64,000 bases of DNA from Flavimobilis massiliensis. Its GTDB lineage: Bacteria; Actinomycetota; Actinomycetes; Actinomycetales; Cellulomonadaceae. How positions within the stretch are numbered: position 1 is the first letter of the stretch; each line of letters opens with the position of its first letter. Below, piece by piece: positions 42,475 through 49,600 of this stretch. The DNA is taken from assembly GCF_900240335.1 (NCBI RefSeq), contig NZ_LT964979.1:2356001-2420000 (forward strand), in the 5' to 3' direction. Under the pieces are notes generated by a model. The model saw nothing but the letters and a program-made list of their open reading frames with translations. It had not been told where the DNA came from and searched no databases. A program made the position numbers and the translations under genes.

Positions 42475-43878
42475 ATGAGCCCCGCACCGAGCGTCTCGTC
42501 GTCCATCACCGCACGCCTCCACGTCGAGGCCAGGCCGACCGTCGTGAGCGAGCTGACGACGGCCGTCGAGCAGCACGGCGGACTCGTCACCGGCATCGAC
42601 GTCACCGAGTCGGGCAGCGCCCGTATGACCGTCGACCTCACGTGCGCGACGAGCGGTGACGCGCACGCGCAAGAGATCGTCGCGACGCTCCGCCAAGTGC
42701 CCGGCGTCGAGGTCGACCGGGTCTCCGACCGGACGTTCCTCATGCACCTCGGCGGCAAGCTCCGCATCGAGCCGACCGCCCCGATCCGCAACCGTGACGA
42801 CCTCTCGATGATCTACACCCCGGGCGTCGCCCGCGTGTGCGAGGCCATCGCGGCACGGCCCGACGACGCCCGCCGTCTGACGATCAAGCGCAACACGATC
42901 GCCGTCGTCACCGACGGCACGGCCGTCCTCGGCCTCGGCGACATCGGCCCGCTCGCGTCCCTGCCCGTCATGGAGGGTAAGGCCGCGCTCTTCAAGCGGT
43001 TCGCCGGCATCGACGCGTTCCCCATCGCGCTCGACACGACGGACGTCGACGAGATCGTCCGCTCCGTCAAGGCCATCGCCCCCGTGTTCGCGGGGATCAA
43101 CCTCGAGGACATCTCTGCGCCCCGGTGCTTCGAGGTCGAGCGGCGCCTGCGCGACGAGCTCGACATCCCCGTCTTCCATGACGACCAGCACGGCACTGCG
43201 ATCGTCGCGCTCGCAGCCCTCATCAACGCCCTCTCCGTCGTCGGCAAGAGCCTGCCGGGCGTGCGCATCGTCCTGTCCGGTGCGGGCGCCGCCGGCACCG
43301 CGATCCTCAAGCTCCTGCTCGCGGCCGGCGCGCGGGATGTGGTCGTCGCGGACATCGACGGCGTCGTCCACACGGGCCGCGCCGGGCTGAGCGAACAGCT
43401 GCGCTGGACCGCGGAGCACACCAACCCGCGCGGCGTCACCGGAACCCTGGCGGGTGCGCTTGCGGGCGCCGACGTCTTCATCGGCGTCTCCGCGCCCGAC
43501 GTCATCACGGCGGACGACGTTGCGACGATGGCCGACGACTCGATCGTCTTCGCGATGGCCAACCCGCGCCCCGAGATCGACCCCGTCGAGGCCGCCAAGC
43601 ATGCCGCGATCGTCGGGACCGGTCGCAGCGACTTCTCCAACCAGATCAACAACGTGCTCGCATTCCCCGGTGTGTTCCGCGGGCTGATCGACGCGCAGTC
43701 CTCGCGCATCACCGACGAGCTGCTCCTCGCGGCGGCGCGCGCGCTCGCGTCGACAGTCCACCCCGGGCAGCTCAACGCGACGTACATCGTGCCGAGCGTC
43801 TTCAACCCCGACGTCACGACTGTCGTCGCGGAGGCCGTCGCGGACGTGGCGCGCCGGACGGGGATCGCGAACAACTGA
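42475..43878 (+). CDS. NAD-dependent malic enzyme with N-terminal ACT domain
   Basis: A 467-residue cytosolic enzyme decarboxylating malate to pyruvate. Residues ~1-90 form an ACT-like regulatory domain (SSITARLHVEARPTVVSELT, VPGVEVDRVSDRTFLMHLGG). The catalytic part shows YTPGVARVCEAI, DGTAVLGLGDIGPLASLPVM, GINLEDISAPRCFEVERRL, FHDDQHGTAIVALAAL and the nucleotide-binding VLSGAGAAGTAILKLLLAAG. It has the short bacterial form without phosphotransacetylase domain. The ACT domain suggests amino-acid or other small-molecule control. Confidence 0.94.
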   Translation: MSPAPSVSSSITARLHVEARPTVVSELTTAVEQHGGLVTGIDVTESGSARMTVDLTCATSGDAHAQEIVATLRQVPGVEVDRVSDRTFLMHLGGKLRIEPTAPIRNRDDLSMIYTPGVARVCEAIAARPDDARRLTIKRNTIAVVTDGTAVLGLGDIGPLASLPVMEGKAALFKRFAGIDAFPIALDTTDVDEIVRSVKAIAPVFAGINLEDISAPRCFEVERRLRDELDIPVFHDDQHGTAIVALAALINALSVVGKSLPGVRIVLSGAGAAGTAILKLLLAAGARDVVVADIDGVVHTGRAGLSEQLRWTAEHTNPRGVTGTLAGALAGADVFIGVSAPDVITADDVATMADDSIVFAMANPRPEIDPVEAAKHAAIVGTGRSDFSNQINNVLAFPGVFRGLIDAQSSRITDELLLAAARALASTVHPGQLNATYIVPSVFNPDVTTVVAEAVADVARRTGIANN

Positions 43879-43950
43879 GGTGCCCCGCCGGCCGTCGTCT
43901 TCCGTATCGCGACGAGCCGTACCGTCCTAAGGTCCTACGATTTCGCGGCG

Positions 43951-44871
43951 GTGGACGGCGATGCTCGAGGCATGCTGAGCATCGACGAGAACATCGAGGT
44001 CCAGGCGAGGTCTGCGGCGACGAAGGTCGCGTTCACCCGCCGCCCCGGCGCCTACACCGTCCAGTCGATGCTCGCGGGCGCCTACATCGGCGTCGCCGTC
44101 ATGCTCATGGTCTCCGCCGCCGGCCCCCTCCAGGCCGCGGGATCGCCCGCGACAAAGCTCGTCCAAGGGCTCGTCTTCGGCGTCGCCCTCACCCTCGTCT
44201 ACACGGCGGGCGGCGAGCTCGTCACCTCGACGATGATGACGACGACGCAGGGCGCCTGGCGCCGCACCATCACGTGGCTGGAGGCGGGGCGCACGATCCT
44301 CTTCTGTTTCGCCGGCAACCTCCTCGGCGCGTTCGCGTTCGCGACGATGCTCCACCTCACCGGGCTGCTCGAGCGCACGACGCCCGCGGGCGCGATGCTC
44401 GCCGGGATGCTCGAGGCCAAGGGCGGCGAGAGCAACGTCGAGCTCTTCTGGCGTGGCGTCCTGTGCAACATGCTCGTCTGCCTCGCCATGTGGTCCGCGA
44501 CCCGGCTGACGTCGGAGGTCGCGCGCCTCGTGACGATCTTCTGGTGCCTGCTCGCCTTCATCACCTCCGGCTTCGAGCACGTCGTCGCGAACATGACGAC
44601 GTTCGGCGTCGGCCTCATCTCGGGCCTGCCCGAGACGGGCTGGGCGGACTTCGCGCGGAACATGACCGTCGTCGGGCTCGGCAATCTCGTCGGCGGGGCC
44701 GTCGTCGTCGGGCTCGCCTACGCCGTGAGCGCGAGCCGCCGCGCGGAGGCGCTCGCCAGCGCGGACGCGCCGGGCGCCCCGGAAGCGCCGGGCGCCCCGG
44801 AGGCGCCGGGCGCTGCGGACGCGCCTGCGGCGATCGGCGCGCCGGGGAACGGGCCGTACGCGGTCGTGTGA
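43951..44871 (+). CDS. formate/nitrite transporter (FNT) family channel
   Basis: A 306-residue membrane protein with six helices. SMLAGAYIGVAVMLMVSAAG and LFWRGVLCNMLVCLAMWSA (the FNT signature region) followed by CLLAFITSGFEHVVANMTTF are characteristic. The C-terminal ~40 residues are a repetitive Ala/Pro/Gly/Glu tail (APGAPEAPGAPEAPG) probably in the cytosol. Conducts small monovalent anions such as nitrite, formate or acetate; the adjacent acs gene makes acetate conceivable but unproven. Start GTG 43951 or ATG 43972. Confidence 0.92.
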   Translation: MDGDARGMLSIDENIEVQARSAATKVAFTRRPGAYTVQSMLAGAYIGVAVMLMVSAAGPLQAAGSPATKLVQGLVFGVALTLVYTAGGELVTSTMMTTTQGAWRRTITWLEAGRTILFCFAGNLLGAFAFATMLHLTGLLERTTPAGAMLAGMLEAKGGESNVELFWRGVLCNMLVCLAMWSATRLTSEVARLVTIFWCLLAFITSGFEHVVANMTTFGVGLISGLPETGWADFARNMTVVGLGNLVGGAVVVGLAYAVSASRRAEALASADAPGAPEAPGAPEAPGAADAPAAIGAPGNGPYAVV

Positions 44872-44996
44872 CACGAGAGCTCTGCGCACCGCTGACTGGC
44901 GTCGCCCTGCGCGCTGCACCCGTCGCGACGTGGGAGCGGGACCCCGTCATGTCCCCGGAATCCTGCGCCTCCCCGCGGTCCACGATGAGGGACTGA

Positions 44997-45020
44997 CCCG
45001 CTCACGAGGGTGTGAGCGGG
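44997..45020 (+). promoter_or_regulatory. hairpin upstream of acs
   Basis: CCCGCTCAC / GTGAGCGGG stem with a 6-base loop, about 64 bases before the acs start. It could be the terminator of the FNT gene or an operator for acs. The rest of the 212-base gap shows nothing clear. Confidence 0.5.
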
Positions 45021-45083
45021 ACTACACTCCGAGCGGGACCTAGGTCCTGCTGCACCAATGTCGATGCACAACGGAGGAACGTC

Positions 45084-47075
45084 GTGAGCCAGGACGGGAC
45101 GCCGGCGGCCGCCGGCCTCGAGAATCTTCTTCACGAGAGCCGGAGCTTCCCTCCGAGCCCCGAGTTCGCCGCGCAGGCAAACGCGCAGCCCGCGCTGTAC
45201 GAGGCCGCCGCAGCCGACCGCCTCGGCTTCTGGGCCGACCAAGCCCGTGACCTGCTCACCTGGCGCAAGCCGTTCACCGAGACCCTCGACTGGTCCGGCG
45301 CGCCCGTCGCCCGCTGGTTCGCCGACGGCACGCTCAACGCCGCCTACAACGCCGTCGACCGCCACGTCATCGAAGGTCGGGGCGACCGTGTCGCCATCCA
45401 CTTCGAGGGTGAGCCCGGTGACACCCGCACCCTCACGTACAGCGACCTCCTTCGCGAGGTGTCCCGCGCCGCCAACGCCCTCGCGTCGCTCGGCGTGAGC
45501 ACCGGCGACCGCGTCGTCATCTACCTGCCGATGATCCCCGAGGCCGTCATCGCGATGCTCGCGTGCGCGCGCCTCGGCGCCCCGCACTCCGTCGTCTTCG
45601 GCGGGTTCTCCGCCGACGCGCTGCGCTCGCGCATCGCTGACGCCGAGGCCAAGGTCGTTATCACGGCCGACGGCGGCTTCCGGCGCGGCGCCCCCTCCGC
45701 GCTCAAGCCCGCGGTCGACGAGGCGCTCGAGGAGCGCGACGGCGTCGCGAGCCCCGTCGAGCACGTGCTCGTCGTGCGCCGCACCGGCCAGGAGACGGCG
45801 ATCGTCGAGGGGCGCGACGTGTGGTGGCACGACGCCCTCGAGTCCGCCGACGTCACGCACGAGCCCGTGTGGGTCGAGGCCGAGCACCCGCTGTTCATCC
45901 TCTACACCTCGGGCACGACGGGGAAGCCCAAGGGCATCCTCCACACGACCGGCGGCTACCTCACGCAGACCGCGTACACCCACAAGTACGTCTTCGACCT
46001 CAAGGCCGAGTCCGACGTCTACTGGTGCACCGCGGACATCGGCTGGGTCACCGGCCACAGCTACGTCACATACGGGCCGCTCATCAACGGCGCGACCCAG
46101 GTCATCTACGAGGGGACCCCGGACTCCCCGCACCAGGGCCGCTGGTGGGAGATCATCGCGAAGTACAAGGTCACCATCCTCTACACCGCGCCGACTGCGA
46201 TCCGCACGTGCATGAAGTGGGGCGAGGACATCCCCGCGACGTTCGACCTCACGAGCCTCCGCGTCCTGGGCTCGGTCGGTGAGCCCATCAACCCCGAGGC
46301 CTGGATGTGGTACCGCCGTGTCATCGGCGGTGACAAGGCGCCGATCGTCGACACGTGGTGGCAGACCGAGACGGGCGCGATCATGATCTCGCCCCTCCCC
46401 GGCGTCACCGCCGCGAAGCCCGGCTCCGCGCAGGTCCCACTGCCCGGCATCGTCGCGGACGTCGTCGACGACGACTTCCACTCGGTGCCCGACGGGGGCG
46501 GCGGCTACCTCGTGCTCTCCGAGCCGTGGCCCGCGATGCTCCGCGGCATCTGGGGTGACCTCGAGCGGTTCAAGGACATCTACTGGTCGCGGTTCCCCGG
46601 TGTCTACTTCGCCGGCGACGGCGCCAAGAAGGACGACGACGGCGACATCTGGCTGCTCGGCCGCGTCGACGACGTCATGAACGTCTCCGGCCACCGCCTC
46701 TCGACGACCGAGATCGAGTCGGCGCTCGTCTCGCACGACGCCGTCGCCGAGGCCGCGGTCGTCGGAGCGACGGACGAGACGACCGGCCAGGCCGTCGTCG
46801 CGTTCGTCATCCTCCGCTCCGACGCGACCGAAGCGCTCGGCACGACCGACGAGGACGAGATCGTCCAGATCCTCCGCAACCACGTCGGCAAGGAGATCGG
46901 CCCGATCGCCAAGCCCAAGCGCATCCTCGTCGTCGCCGAGCTCCCCAAGACTCGCTCGGGGAAGATCATGCGACGCCTGCTGCGCGACGTCGCCGAGAAC
47001 CGGGCCGTCGGAGACGCGACGACGCTCGCGGACTCCTCGGTCATGGACCTCATCGCCAAGGGGCTGAGCAAGTAG
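45084..47075 (+). CDS. acs: acetyl-CoA synthetase
   Basis: A 663-residue enzyme activating acetate to acetyl-CoA via acetyl-AMP. The AMP-binding motif is LYTSGTTGKPKGILHTTGGY; WCTADIGWVTGHSYVTYGPL, DTWWQTETGAIMISPLPG and DVMNVSGHRLSTTEIESAL follow. The acetylation-site Lys is in KTRSGKIMRRLLRDVAENR near the C-terminus. The GTG start follows ACGGAGGAAC. The last ~33 codons and the terminator are duplicated twice downstream (47797 and 49379). Confidence 0.96.
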   Translation: MSQDGTPAAAGLENLLHESRSFPPSPEFAAQANAQPALYEAAAADRLGFWADQARDLLTWRKPFTETLDWSGAPVARWFADGTLNAAYNAVDRHVIEGRGDRVAIHFEGEPGDTRTLTYSDLLREVSRAANALASLGVSTGDRVVIYLPMIPEAVIAMLACARLGAPHSVVFGGFSADALRSRIADAEAKVVITADGGFRRGAPSALKPAVDEALEERDGVASPVEHVLVVRRTGQETAIVEGRDVWWHDALESADVTHEPVWVEAEHPLFILYTSGTTGKPKGILHTTGGYLTQTAYTHKYVFDLKAESDVYWCTADIGWVTGHSYVTYGPLINGATQVIYEGTPDSPHQGRWWEIIAKYKVTILYTAPTAIRTCMKWGEDIPATFDLTSLRVLGSVGEPINPEAWMWYRRVIGGDKAPIVDTWWQTETGAIMISPLPGVTAAKPGSAQVPLPGIVADVVDDDFHSVPDGGGGYLVLSEPWPAMLRGIWGDLERFKDIYWSRFPGVYFAGDGAKKDDDGDIWLLGRVDDVMNVSGHRLSTTEIESALVSHDAVAEAAVVGATDETTGQAVVAFVILRSDATEALGTTDEDEIVQILRNHVGKEIGPIAKPKRILVVAELPKTRSGKIMRRLLRDVAENRAVGDATTLADSSVMDLIAKGLSK

Positions 47076-47129
47076 GTCTGCACTGCGCCGACGGTCGGTT
47101 CCCCTGCGGGGGAGCCGGCCGTCGGCGTG
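46974..47129 (+). repeat. acs tail-terminator repeat, copy 1 (native gene end)
   Basis: From the acs codons for RLLRDVAENRAVGD to the bases after the terminator hairpin (47090-47123: GGTTCCCC-TGC-GGGGGAGCC core). Copies 2 and 3 repeat this whole block in the same orientation, including TAG, spacer and hairpin. Confidence 0.95.
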
Positions 47130-47156
47130 GAAGGCAGATGTCGTGCGCGACAATGG

Positions 47157-47296
47157 TTGAAACGCTGAGTATCTCGCGTATCGGGATATTCGGCCAGAAG
47201 TGTTGGGCGGTGAGCGCATTGCTCGCTAAGTTCGCCGTACGCGACCCCAGGGAGATCGCGTCGGCGGTGACGTCGAAGTTCGAGAGAGAGAGAGCC
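47157..47296 (+). promoter_or_regulatory. cassette 1 leader: promoter-like block, hairpin and GA tract
   Basis: TTGAAA, 16 bases, TATCGG (47157-47184) corresponds to TTGAAT, 16 bases, TAACGG in cassette 2 and may be the promoter. Next come a conserved CAGAAGT-TTG and a GCGACCCC-AGG-GAGATCGC hairpin. A 13-base GA repeat (47282-47294) ends two bases before the TTG start and replaces a normal ribosome site. Confidence 0.6.
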
Positions 47297-47479
47297 TTGA
47301 AGAGCTTCTCCAGAACGTTGACGACGTGCGTCGCGAGTGCGGCGCTCCTGGTCGCGAGTGCGGGGCTGGCGCAGGCGGCTGAGCCCCAGGTTGGCCATCA
47401 CGACTCGAGCACGGTCGAAGGAGCGCTGCGAACGTTGGCGCAGTCGCCTGAGGTGCTTTCTCAGGTGACGTGGCTGTGA
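47297..47479 (+). CDS. short secreted protein, cassette 1
   Basis: A 60-residue TTG-started ORF. Its first 27 residues are a signal peptide (KSFSRTLTTCVASAALLVAS, ending AQA) almost identical to that of the 332-residue protein in cassette 2. Only ~33 residues follow (EPQVGHHDSSTVEGALRTLA and more), with no similarity to the partner's mature part. It is either a mature peptide of its own or the remnant of a longer protein whose body was lost. Its stop overlaps the next start (GTGA). Function not assigned. Confidence 0.6.
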   Translation: MKSFSRTLTTCVASAALLVASAGLAQAAEPQVGHHDSSTVEGALRTLAQSPEVLSQVTWL

Positions 47480-47781
47480 TCCCAGACATTCCGGTTTTGG
47501 CGTGGGTGCTTCACGCGGCCTGCGCTGTGCTCGCAGGCTACTTCGGCTTCTGGCTGGTGCGAGCCGAGCCGAGCGATGGAACTGTCGACGGCGACGCAGT
47601 CGTCGGCGCATTCCGGACCAGCCGCTTCCTCGCCTTCGCGCTCCTTCTGTGCAGCGTCGGGAGTGGCGCCACGCTCTTCGGATTCGGCGAGGGCTGGCCC
47701 ATACTCTGGGTCAGCGCGGTCGGTGCCGGACTGGTCGGCGTGGCCGTTGGGTTCGTTGACATGTGGCGGCAGCGTCGCTAG
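47476..47781 (+). CDS. small membrane protein, cassette 1
   Basis: A 101-residue protein with three membrane helices (IPVLAWVLHAACAVLAGYFG, FLAFALLLCSVGSGATLFGF, PILWVSAVGAGLVGVAVGFV) and a basic end WRQRR. The GTG overlaps the stop of the secreted ORF, so the pair is coupled exactly as in cassette 2. A GTG six bases earlier is an alternative. Not recognised; by position it could protect against or help export the neighbour, which is inference only. Confidence 0.65.
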   Translation: MIPDIPVLAWVLHAACAVLAGYFGFWLVRAEPSDGTVDGDAVVGAFRTSRFLAFALLLCSVGSGATLFGFGEGWPILWVSAVGAGLVGVAVGFVDMWRQRR

Positions 47782-47796
47782 TCGGTCTCGGCGGCG

Positions 47797-47953
47797 CGCC
47801 TGCTGCGAGAAGTCGCCGAGATCCGGGCCGTCGGGGACGCGACGACTCTCGCGGACTCCTCGGTCATGGACCTCATCGCCAAGGGGCTCAGCAAGTAGGT
47901 CTCTACCTGCCGCGACGGCCGGTTCCCCTGCGGGGGAGCCGGCCGTCGGCGTG
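47797..47953 (+). repeat. acs tail-terminator repeat, copy 2
   Basis: Direct copy of the acs 3' end: in frame it would read RLLREVAEIRAVGDATTLAD and so on to KGLSK and TAG, then a variant spacer and the same terminator hairpin. It differs from copy 1 at several positions (for example GAAGTC for GACGTC, ATC for AAC). No start codon precedes it, so it is not a gene; its terminator ends cassette 1. Confidence 0.95.
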
Positions 47954-48008
47954 TCTGGGCGGCAGCGTGGACGGGGGAGGCGTGTCGCTCGGCCGAAAGA
48001 TCGAGTGG

Positions 48009-48147
48009 TTGAATGTGCGAGTATCCCAGGTAACGGGATGATCGGACAGAAGTTTTGAAGTGCACGTCTGATGCGCGCTAGTTTCGGGTCGCGCGATCCC
48101 AGGGAGGTCGCGTCGGCCACGGGCCGAAGTTCGAGAGAGAGAGAGTC
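48009..48147 (+). promoter_or_regulatory. cassette 2 leader: promoter-like block, hairpin and GA tract
   Basis: TTGAAT-16-TAACGG (48009-48036), then CAGAAGTTTTG, a GCGATCCC-AGG-GAGGTCGC hairpin, and a 13-base GA repeat (48133-48145) two bases before the TTG start. Order and spacing match cassette 1 while the filler sequence has diverged. Confidence 0.6.
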
Positions 48148-49146
48148 TTGAAGAGCTTCTCCAGAACGTTGACGACGTGTGTCGCGAGCACGGCGCTCCT
48201 GGTCGCGAGTGCAGGTCTCGCGCAGGCCTACGACCCTGATGCTCCCGCGACGGAGGTCGCCGAGGCCATTGCCGCGGTCGCTCCCGAGGCGGGTGCGGTC
48301 CTGGAGGCTGCGAGCGCCGGGGACGGGTTCGAGGCGCAGGTCGGCGAGGCCACTGTTGTCGTCCCTGAGGACGCGAGCACTCCGGTCTCGCTCACGAGCA
48401 CGGACCCCGCGGGGCCCGACCTCACCGTCGCCCTGCCTGACCTCGCTGGTGCGGACACGGTGCGGCAGGCTGACGACGGGACGCTCGTGTACACGAGCGA
48501 CGACGATGCCTCGCTCGCGGTTCAGCCGCTCGCCGACGGCTCGACGCGGTTCCTCTCAGTTCTCGAGAACGAGAACGCGCCTGAGCGCTACGACTACACG
48601 TTCGAGGGCTTCGACCTGGCGCTGCAGGAGGACGGCTCCGTCCTTGTGCTCGACGGTGAAGAGCCCGTCGGGATGCTCGCGGCGCCGTGGGCGACCGACG
48701 CCGAGGGCGTCTCCGTTCCGACGCGCTACGAGGTCGAAGGCTCGACGCTCACACAGGTCGTCGACCACGCTTCAGGCGGCTTTGGGTATCCGGTCACCGC
48801 TGATCCCTGGATCACCTTCGGCCGGGGGACGTATCTCAACATGCAAGGTTGGGAGCTCAAGACCATGGCAACAGCGTTGTTCGCACTCGGCGGTGGCGCC
48901 GTCGTCGTGACCTGTAGCGGTCTTTCAAAGCTCCCGCATGGCGCAGCTAAAATCGCACAACTCCTCTGCACCCTGACGGGCGGAGTCACCGGGATGCAGT
49001 TGTGGGACCTCATCGTCAAGACGTGGCGCACGAAGTCCATCAAGAACCTTGGTTGTTACCAGGCGCGAGTCCTCATCACACCGTACGCCGTGGTTCCTTA
49101 TACGCCCTTCTACGAGGTGAAGCAGCGGAGGAACTGCGGATGGTGA
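48148..49146 (+). CDS. secreted protein with hydrophobic C-terminal domain, cassette 2
   Basis: A 332-residue exported protein. The signal peptide (residues 1-27, ending AQA) is shared with cassette 1. The middle is an acidic beta-rich region (~30-210) ending in GMLAAPWATDAEGVSVPTRY and then DHASGGFGYPVTADPW, a signature I recall from actinobacterial secreted proteins with variable C-termini. The last ~115 residues contain two hydrophobic stretches (MATALFALGGGAVVVTCSGL and IAQLLCTLTGGVTGMQLWDL) and four Cys. This could be a membrane-active or toxin-like module; that is inference. TTG start; stop overlaps the next gene. Confidence 0.75.
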   Translation: MKSFSRTLTTCVASTALLVASAGLAQAYDPDAPATEVAEAIAAVAPEAGAVLEAASAGDGFEAQVGEATVVVPEDASTPVSLTSTDPAGPDLTVALPDLAGADTVRQADDGTLVYTSDDDASLAVQPLADGSTRFLSVLENENAPERYDYTFEGFDLALQEDGSVLVLDGEEPVGMLAAPWATDAEGVSVPTRYEVEGSTLTQVVDHASGGFGYPVTADPWITFGRGTYLNMQGWELKTMATALFALGGGAVVVTCSGLSKLPHGAAKIAQLLCTLTGGVTGMQLWDLIVKTWRTKSIKNLGCYQARVLITPYAVVPYTPFYEVKQRRNCGW

Positions 49147-49367
49147 CATCTCGAGTTCCCCTGGCGCAGCAGGGTTGGTTCACCACCGTGGTGATCGCAG
49201 GAGTGATGGTCGTCGGTCTCGTCGCCTACCTGCTGACAGACTCCGTTCTTGCGACCTTCATTGCGAGCAGCCCGATCGGGCTCATCTGCTTCTTTGTCGT
49301 CGCTCCGCTCGTCGATCGCCGCCGGGCACGGACTGCGAAGCGAGAGCCGGACAGCTCCGACGGCTGA
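49140..49367 (+). CDS. small membrane protein, cassette 2
   Basis: A 75-residue protein with two membrane helices (TTVVIAGVMVVGLVAYLL and ATFIASSPIGLICFFVVAPL) and a charged tail. ATG 49140 lies inside the end of the secreted-protein gene; GTG 49143 would give a GTGA overlap as in cassette 1. Not similar to the three-helix protein of cassette 1. An immunity-like role is possible from position only. Confidence 0.65.
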   Translation: MVTSRVPLAQQGWFTTVVIAGVMVVGLVAYLLTDSVLATFIASSPIGLICFFVVAPLVDRRRARTAKREPDSSDG

Positions 49368-49378
49368 CCGGCGTTGCT

Positions 49379-49523
49379 CGACGTCGCCGAGAACCGGGCC
49401 GTTGGAGACGCGACGACGCTCGCGGACTCCTCGGTCATGGACCTCATCGCCAAGGGGCTCAGCAAGTAGGTCTCTACCTGCCTCGACGGCCGGTTCCCCT
49501 GCGGGGGAGCCGGCCATCGGCGT
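49379..49523 (+). repeat. acs tail-terminator repeat, copy 3
   Basis: Third copy of the acs 3' end and hairpin, beginning about ten bases later in the acs sequence than copies 1 and 2. Its coding part matches copy 1 (GACGTCGCCGAGAACCGGGC), while its post-stop spacer (GGTCTCTACCTGCC) matches copy 2, so it is a mosaic. It ends cassette 2. Confidence 0.95.
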
Positions 49524-49600
49524 CCCATCTGCTGGCACGTCGCGTCTCATCCGTCGTCCGAGCCCGTGCGGAGCCGCCGGTCGCGGCGCGAGGATGAGGC

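Noticed and set aside
47797..47953. Second acs gene
   Set aside because: Only the last ~33 codons are present and no start precedes them; it is a tail duplicate.
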